10,094 nucleotides of DNA from Gammaproteobacteria bacterium (GTDB taxonomy: Bacteria > Pseudomonadota > Gammaproteobacteria > Cardiobacteriales > Wohlfahrtiimonadaceae): NCBI GenBank assembly GCA_003864535.1, contig BHEQ01000056.1, positions 1-10,094 on the forward strand, written 5' to 3'. A program made the translations under genes and the position numbers. How positions within the stretch are numbered: the stretch's first letter is position 1; the number at the start of each line of letters is the position of its first letter. Positions 6,069 to 10,094 of the stretch are shown in pieces. Below the pieces are notes generated by a model. It saw only the letters and a list, made by a program, of their open reading frames with translations, did not search any database and was not told the DNA's origin.

Positions 6069-6107
6069 AAAAACCACAGACTTTTATATGAAAGACTGTG
6101 GTTTTTT
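6069..6107 (+). terminator. Strong intrinsic terminator/attenuator between rpsP and rimM
   Basis: AAAAACCACAG (6069-6079) and CTGTGGTTTTT (6096-6106) are perfect inverted copies. Past one A-A mismatch the stem continues with CTTT/AAAG to a six-base loop. The descending arm ends in six T residues and the ascending arm in A residues, so it could work in both directions. It lies 20 bases after the rpsP stop and 43 before rimM, and would reduce rimM-trmD expression relative to S16. Confidence 0.85.
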
Positions 6108-6149
6108 AATATGAGACCTAAAATAATCAATATAACTAGGATGTAACTA

Positions 6150-6734
6150 ATGCCTAATCAATCAGCTAACAAATCAGCTCATGATTTAGATAATCTAAGC
6201 GTTAATGAGATTTCAGCATTAAATAATATTGATGCTAATAAAATAATCTTAGGTAAAATAAATGGGGTTCATGGGCTTAAAGGCTATGTAAAAATCTTCT
6301 CTGAAACACGCCCGCGTGATGCAATCACACAATATAAATCCCTCTATGTTTTATTGAAAAAAGAATGGAGCTTAATTAAAGTAATTGAGTGTAAAGTTCA
6401 ATCTAAAAATATTATTGGTCTTTTTGAAGGCTATGCAGATATAAATATTGCGGAGCAATTAATTGGGGCAACTCTTGCCATAAGCCAAGCACAGCTCCCA
6501 AAATTACAAGAAGATGAGTTTTTCTGGCGCGATTTAATCGGAATGGCGGTACAAAATACTCAAGGGATTAGTTTTGGCATTGTGAAAGCGATGATGGAAA
6601 CAGGTGCGAATGATGTGCTTATTTGTCATGATGAGATAAGCGAACGCTTAGTGCCATTTACCAAAGGGGCTGCGATTATTAGTGTTGATATGCACAATAA
6701 ATTAATTATTGTAGATTGGGATGCTGATTTTTAA
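6150..6734 (+). CDS. rimM: Ribosome maturation factor RimM
   Basis: RimM binds S19 in the free 30S subunit and helps the 3' head domain of 16S rRNA mature. The protein has 194 residues. It shows the N-terminal RimM barrel (ILGKINGVHGLKGYVKIFSET from residue 33), a linker with LPKLQEDEFFWRDLIGMAV and the C-terminal PRC barrel with MMETGANDVLI, ERLVPF and the closing IIVDWDADF. The first 30 or so residues are an Asn/Ser-rich extension about 15 residues longer than in E. coli. AGGATG, about seven bases before the ATG, still supports this start. The gene lies between rpsP and trmD in the conserved order and is 62 bases from trmD. Confidence 0.96.
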   Translation: MPNQSANKSAHDLDNLSVNEISALNNIDANKIILGKINGVHGLKGYVKIFSETRPRDAITQYKSLYVLLKKEWSLIKVIECKVQSKNIIGLFEGYADINIAEQLIGATLAISQAQLPKLQEDEFFWRDLIGMAVQNTQGISFGIVKAMMETGANDVLICHDEISERLVPFTKGAAIISVDMHNKLIIVDWDADF

Positions 6735-6796
6735 ATTATGCTGTAAATTCAATAAATCATAAACAAATCGTAAATAAATAAAACCTAAATTATAAA

Positions 6797-7477
6797 ATGA
6801 AACTACAAATTGATGTAATCACCTTATTGCCTGAGCTTGTATTATCTGTAATTAGTGCAGGAATTACCGCGCGGGCGCATAAACTTGGATTATTTGAGCT
6901 GAGTACTTATAATCCACGTGATTATGTGGACGATGTCCATAAAACCGTTGATGATCGCCCCTTTGGCGGTGGTCCTGGCATGGTTATGAAATACGCCCCT
7001 TTAAAAGCCTGCCTTGATGATATTAGTGCAAAGCATGGGCGCGGGCGGCGTATTTATTTAAGCCCACAAGGATCGGTGCTTAATCAAGCACTTGCGCAAG
7101 AACTTTCTTGTGCTACGCATCTTGTTTTATTATGTGGGCGTTATGAAGGTGTTGATGAGCGTTTAATCATCAATGAGATCGATGAAGAAATCTCAATTGG
7201 TGATTATGTTCTCTCTGGCGGTGAGCTTGGTGCGGCGGTGTTAATCGATGCAATTGCGCGGCTAATTCCTGGAGCATTAAATAGTAATTTATCCGCAGTT
7301 GAGGATTCTTTTACAAATTCATTACTCGATCATCCTCATTACACCCGCCCAGAATCAATCAATGGACTAGATGTCCCTAAAGTTTTGCTCTCGGGTGATC
7401 ATCAAAAAATAAAAGAATGGCGCGCTAAAATTGCTTTAGAGCGCACTCAAACAAGACGACCTGATTTATTAGATTGA
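6797..7477 (+). CDS. trmD: tRNA (guanine-37-N1)-methyltransferase TrmD
   Basis: TrmD uses SAM to methylate G37 next to the anticodon of tRNAs with a G at position 36, preventing +1 frameshifting. It is an essential SPOUT-family enzyme with a trefoil knot. Visible are DDRPFGGGPGMVM (52-64), IYLSPQGSVLNQ, the SAM-knot loop LCGRYEGVDER, EEISIGDYVLSGGELGAAVLIDA and the dimer-interface Asp in EDSFTNSLLDHPHYTRP. The protein ends at RRPDLLD, 226 residues in all, so it lacks the roughly 25-residue variable tail of E. coli TrmD; the catalytic core is complete. It has no obvious Shine-Dalgarno. No terminator is evident after the stop, and rplS, normally the next gene, is missing. Confidence 0.97.
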   Translation: MKLQIDVITLLPELVLSVISAGITARAHKLGLFELSTYNPRDYVDDVHKTVDDRPFGGGPGMVMKYAPLKACLDDISAKHGRGRRIYLSPQGSVLNQALAQELSCATHLVLLCGRYEGVDERLIINEIDEEISIGDYVLSGGELGAAVLIDAIARLIPGALNSNLSAVEDSFTNSLLDHPHYTRPESINGLDVPKVLLSGDHQKIKEWRAKIALERTQTRRPDLLD

Positions 7478-7510
7478 AGATAATTTTATATTATTAGTTC
7501 ACAATATATA

Positions 7511-7519
7511 TGCTAAAAT
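7511..7519 (+). promoter_or_regulatory. Candidate extended -10 promoter before the orphan gene
   Basis: TGCTAAAAT matches the extended -10 element (TGn followed by a hexamer with five of six consensus bases). No good -35 lies at the right distance, which extended -10 promoters can tolerate. It would start transcription about 50 bases before the 7577 gene, making that gene independent of trmD. Confidence 0.4.
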
Positions 7520-7576
7520 CAAAAATCATAGAATTAAATAACATCTTACAAATTTAAATATATAGGCGAAAATACA

Positions 7577-7963
7577 ATGAAACCAGATTATGGCGTTTTT
7601 CTATTAAATTCACACGACAATAAGGATATGGCACATTATTTTTATGGGATTAGAGTTGATCATTTTTCACGAATAGATGCAGAAACAATCTCGACCATGG
7701 TATCTAAACTTGAAGATTCTACTGAGTATGCTATTTCATTTGATATTAAATTAGATCATATTAATAAGGTGTTAGAAGCAGTGAAAGAACCTTCTGTACA
7801 TTCAGAGTTTATTGCTTGGTTAAATAATCCTAAATCACTTTTTACAAGCTTTGAGTTTGACTCCTTAATTGAATTTGCCGTTATATGTGCCAAATTAGGC
7901 GATATTCAAGCAGGCTCAGGTAATGAAAACTTTATACCTTTATTAGTTACAAATATTGAATAA
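7577..7963 (+). CDS. Hypothetical protein of unknown function (128 residues)
   Basis: I do not recognise this protein. It is acidic, soluble-looking, without a signal peptide, membrane helix or nucleotide-binding motif. The N-terminal half contains a strand-like GVFLLNS, aromatic HYFYGIRVDHFSRID and a helical TISTMVSKLED segment. The second half has DIKLDHINKVLEAVKE, an aromatic EFIAWLNNPKSLFTSFEF block and a C-terminal DIQAGSGNENFIPLLVTNI. Base composition and codon use look like its neighbours, so it is not an obvious recent import. The ATG is preceded by a weak AGGCGA. It occupies the place where rplS normally follows trmD but shows no resemblance to ribosomal protein L19. It faces tgt convergently. 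It is probably real, given its uninterrupted length and sensible composition in AT-rich DNA. Confidence 0.7.
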   Translation: MKPDYGVFLLNSHDNKDMAHYFYGIRVDHFSRIDAETISTMVSKLEDSTEYAISFDIKLDHINKVLEAVKEPSVHSEFIAWLNNPKSLFTSFEFDSLIEFAVICAKLGDIQAGSGNENFIPLLVTNIE

Positions 7964-7985
7964 AGATATTTACCTTCTCTTTACG

Positions 7986-8047
7986 TTCACCAACCCCATC
8001 ATGCTTAGCCTAGCCACATTCAAATGAGGTAGATCTGTATTGGTGAA
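7986..8047. repeat. Spaced inverted repeat between convergent genes
   Basis: TTCACCAA (7986-7993) and TTGGTGAA (8040-8047) are perfect inverted copies 46 bases apart. The stretch between them is richer in GC than other gaps here. It lies between the 7577 gene and tgt, which converge. A long-loop hairpin could serve as a two-way terminator, but neither side has a proper T-run. A remnant of a small mobile element is also possible. Neither reading is strong. Confidence 0.4.
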
Positions 8048-8062
8048 GAGCTTGCTAAAATT

Positions 8063-9184
8063 TCAATCCAAAAAACTACGTTTTACATAAAACTCTTTTT
8101 TAAATTCCTCAAAGCAGCCCTGATCTAAAGAATCACGGATATTTTGCATAAGCTCTAAATAATAATGCAGATTATGGACACTATTTAGATGTGCTCCCAA
8201 AATCTCTTTAGTTTTATCCAAATGACGTAAATAAGCACGCGAGAAATTTTGGCAAGTGTAGCAAGTACAAGATTCATCTAGCGGCTTTATATCAAACTGA
8301 TATTTTTGATTCCGAATCCGAATATCCCCAAATTGAGTAAATAAATGCCCATTACGTGCATTACGCGTAGGCATCACGCAATCAAACATATCAACCCCAC
8401 GCGCCACGCCTTCAATTAAATCTTCAGGTTTGCCCACTCCCATTAAATAACGCGGCTTATCATTAGGCATTAACGGCGTGGTATGTTCTAACATGCGATG
8501 ACGCTCAGCCATAGGTTCACCAACCGCAAGCCCACCTATTGCATAGCCATCAAAGCCAATATCAACTAAATCATGCACTGATCTTGTGCGTAAATCCTCA
8601 TACATTCCGCCTTGGATGATTCCAAATAAACTATTGGGATTATTCTTCTCAAACTCAGTTTTAGAACGTTTAGCCCAGCGCATTGAAAGCTCCATAGATT
8701 CTCGCGCTTGCTCATAAGTTGCAGGAAATGGCGTGCATTCATCAAGGCACATGACAATATCTGAACCTAAAACGCGCTGAATTTCCATAGAGGTTTCAGG
8801 ATCTAAAAAGCATTTACGTCCATCAAATGGCGAGCGAAAAGTAACCCCTTCTTCAGATATTTTACGTAATGCAGCTAAAGAAAATACTTGAAATCCGCCA
8901 GAATCAGTCAAAATAGGCCCATGCCACGCCATAAAATCATGCAGATCACCATGCGGTTTGATCACATCAAGCCCAGGTCTTAGCCACAGATGAAAAGTAT
9001 TACCTAAAATAATTTGTGCATGCACCTCGCGTAAGTTTTGTGGAGTAAGCCCTTTAACCGTGGCAATAGTGCCAACAGGCATAAAGATAGGAGTTTCTAC
9101 AACTCCCCGATGATCAGGTCCTCGATTAAAAGTCATACGCCCACGGCGCGCCATTCCTTCTGTTTTTAATAATTCAAATTTCAT
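8063..9184 (-). CDS. tgt: tRNA-guanine transglycosylase (queuine tRNA-ribosyltransferase)
   Basis: Tgt exchanges guanine-34 of tRNAs with GUN anticodons for the queuosine precursor preQ1. The 373-residue protein (E. coli 375) contains ILTDSGGFQVFSL with catalytic Asp94, GGLAVGEP, RYLMGVGKPEDL, the nucleophile Asp268 in DMFDCVMPTRNARNGH, and the zinc site Cys306, Cys308, Cys311 and His337 (CTCYTC...H). The start at 9184 gives MKFEL, as in E. coli, with AAGAAG nine bases before it; a TTG three codons upstream is less likely. Near residues 20-28 there is a short insertion, RGPDHRGVVETP, where E. coli reads RGVVETP. The usual neighbours queA, yajC and secD are not beside it here. It follows the toxin-antitoxin pair by 86 bases and converges on the orphan gene. 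Confidence 0.97.
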   Translation of the reverse strand: MKFELLKTEGMARRGRMTFNRGPDHRGVVETPIFMPVGTIATVKGLTPQNLREVHAQIILGNTFHLWLRPGLDVIKPHGDLHDFMAWHGPILTDSGGFQVFSLAALRKISEEGVTFRSPFDGRKCFLDPETSMEIQRVLGSDIVMCLDECTPFPATYEQARESMELSMRWAKRSKTEFEKNNPNSLFGIIQGGMYEDLRTRSVHDLVDIGFDGYAIGGLAVGEPMAERHRMLEHTTPLMPNDKPRYLMGVGKPEDLIEGVARGVDMFDCVMPTRNARNGHLFTQFGDIRIRNQKYQFDIKPLDESCTCYTCQNFSRAYLRHLDKTKEILGAHLNSVHNLHYYLELMQNIRDSLDQGCFEEFKKEFYVKRSFLD

Positions 9185-9270
9185 TTTTAGCAACTTCTTT
9201 GTAATTGGTGATAGGTGATTGGTTTGTTGAGAGTTAATAATGGCTATTTTAGATTAATACTAAATATTAT

Positions 9271-9489
9271 TTATATATCCTTATTTAACAAGAGATTTAT
9301 ATCATCATTCATGGTGCGCTTTAAAGTATCTGCGGTAACACGCGTAATTTTACCTTCTTGCATGATTATAATTGCAGTATCAGTTTGAATAGCAATTTTA
9401 CGTGCCTCTAAAGCTGCGCGTTTTAAAGCTGTAAAAGAATCGCGGATAAATTGACTTTTTACTTTTGATATATCACTGGTAATTCTCAT
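9271..9489 (-). CDS. Probable antitoxin partner of the zeta-like kinase (72 residues)
   Basis: This small protein has 72 residues when started at the ATG at 9489, which overlaps the toxin stop codon as ATGA. GGAG lies seven bases before that ATG, inside the toxin coding sequence, so this start is preferred over an in-frame ATG at 9504. Such an overlap indicates translational coupling. The protein shows a helical SDISKVKSQFIRDSFTALKRAALEARKIAIQTDT followed by AIIIMQEGKITRV (each shorter in the gene: ALKRAALEARKIAIQTDT is the core). From memory, the pattern ALxxAAxxARxxAxxTxTxxxxxxxGKI recurs in small proteins beside zeta-like kinases of the COG4185 type. It has no recognised DNA-binding motif, so toxin neutralisation by direct binding is the natural inference, not shown. 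Confidence 0.65.
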   Translation of the reverse strand: MRITSDISKVKSQFIRDSFTALKRAALEARKIAIQTDTAIIIMQEGKITRVTADTLKRTMNDDINLLLNKDI

Positions 9490-10004
9490 TCTTGTTCTCC
9501 ACATGCTTTTAAAATCGGCATTTTTTCATGATTTTCATAAACAACCCATTCATCTACTTCTGATTTATAGTAATTTTCAAAATTATATAATCCAGAAGCA
9601 AAACGCCTACGAATGACTGCTTCAGGAATTGAATGTCCTCCGTGTTTAACTCGTTCTGCAACACGAGAAATTGCATGTTCTGGACTTGGCAATTTTAAAA
9701 AAAATAAACTGATGTGATATCCTAATGACTTCCATTTTTGTATATGCCGTAAATAAGATAATCCTGAAAGAGTTGTTTCTAATGCGAACGAATCACCATT
9801 TTTAATAGATTCTTTAATCTCTAGCAGCATTAAACGCCCTGCTTTAATTGACATACTTTCAACGTCAAAAGGCGATAATCCAGCCGCAATTAAATCTGCA
9901 TTAATAAAACGTTTACAGTTTGCTTCATAAGGAAGAAATGCACGTGCAAACGTTGTTTTACCAGCACCATTTGGACCTGCGAAAATAATAATATTTTTAT
10001 TCAT
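9486..10004 (-). CDS. Zeta-toxin-like P-loop kinase (COG4185 type)
   Basis: The 172-residue protein is a small P-loop kinase of the zeta-toxin/AAA_33 group. The Walker A motif AGPNGAGKTT lies at 9-18, NADLIAAGLSP at 35-45 (the Asp in the place of the zeta catalytic Asp), AGRLMLLEI at 55-63, FALETTLSGL at 73-82, and an Arg-rich segment RVAERVKHGGHSIPEAVIRRRF (114-135) probably forms the phosphate-contacting lid. Streptococcal zeta toxins phosphorylate UDP-N-acetylglucosamine and block wall synthesis; COG4185 members are shorter, and their substrate is less certain. The Walker A, Asp37 and Arg residues all appear intact, so the enzyme is likely active. A small gene overlaps its stop codon by four bases, as in toxin-antitoxin operons but with the toxin first. 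A weak GAGA precedes the ATG. Confidence 0.85.
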   Translation of the reverse strand: MNKNIIIFAGPNGAGKTTFARAFLPYEANCKRFINADLIAAGLSPFDVESMSIKAGRLMLLEIKESIKNGDSFALETTLSGLSYLRHIQKWKSLGYHISLFFLKLPSPEHAISRVAERVKHGGHSIPEAVIRRRFASGLYNFENYYKSEVDEWVVYENHEKMPILKACGEQE

Positions 10005-10061
10005 ATTTTATCTCATTCTGTTTGTGAAAATTCAATGCCATATTGATGATGGACTTGTAGG

Positions 10062-10094
10062 TTTATAGGGCATTGTATCGTTTTATGATAAAAC
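10062..10094 (-). promoter_or_regulatory. Candidate toxin-antitoxin promoter with palindromic operator
   Basis: On the minus strand TATAAA (10067-10062) lies 18 bases after TTATCA (10091-10086), placing a start site about 50 bases upstream of the toxin ATG. A perfect 15-base palindrome, GTTTTAT-G-ATAAAAC (10080-10094), overlaps the -35 element and reaches the window edge. This is the usual place for an autoregulatory operator. The symmetry is clear; the function is inferred. Confidence 0.4.

Noticed and set aside
7577..7963. Possible divergent rplS (ribosomal protein L19)
   Set aside because: The protein is acidic and lacks the basic L19 pattern, so it cannot be the missing operon member.
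8566..8757. Open frame of 63 codons on the minus strand
   Set aside because: It lies inside tgt in another frame, and the tgt reading is unambiguous.
9201..9222. GGTGAT tandem pair upstream of tgt as an operator
   Set aside because: Two 7-base near-copies are too short to separate from chance, and no promoter is placed around them.

Overview
The window is a stretch of ordinary chromosome from an AT-rich (low-GC) Gram-negative proteobacterium. The DnaG zinc-domain sequence, YqeY-DnaG pairing, LptC-LptA-LptB transport genes and KdsA all point to an LPS-making gammaproteobacterium. From memory, KdsA and the PmtA-like methyltransferase most resemble those of Francisella/Legionella-type or betaproteobacterial lineages. 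This placement is tentative; no search was run.

Layout. Positions 1-725 (minus strand): yqeY followed by the 5' end of dnaG, which runs off the left edge. Positions 951-2909 (plus): lptC-lptA-lptB, encoding the inner-membrane anchor, the periplasmic bridge and the ATPase of the lipopolysaccharide transport machine, closed by a hairpin terminator. Positions 3068-3775 (plus): a PmtA-like phospholipid N-methyltransferase, where many proteobacteria have rpoN. Positions 3863-5518 (plus): kdsA (Kdo-8-phosphate synthase, metal-dependent class) and a TatD/YjjV-type metal hydrolase. Positions 5519-6049: a long leader with two promoter candidates and foldable RNA, then rpsP. A strong terminator-like hairpin separates rpsP from rimM and trmD (6150-7477). 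The usual last member of that operon, rplS, is absent. In its place is an unrecognised 128-residue protein (7577-7963) with its own extended -10 promoter candidate. Positions 8063-9184 (minus): tgt, convergent with the preceding gene. Positions 9271-10004 (minus): a probable toxin-antitoxin pair, a zeta-toxin-like P-loop kinase followed by a small protein whose start overlaps the toxin stop codon (ATGA).

How it fits together. The left half is mostly cell-envelope work: Kdo synthesis for LPS, LPS transport and phospholipid head-group methylation. The right half is translation: ribosomal protein S16, the 30S maturation factor RimM, and the tRNA modifiers TrmD (m1G37) and Tgt (queuosine). Many genes lack a clear Shine-Dalgarno sequence. 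I see no rRNA, tRNA, CRISPR array, IS element or phage gene. The most accessory-like segment is the toxin-antitoxin pair at the right edge; the most novel-looking gene is the orphan at 7577-7963.
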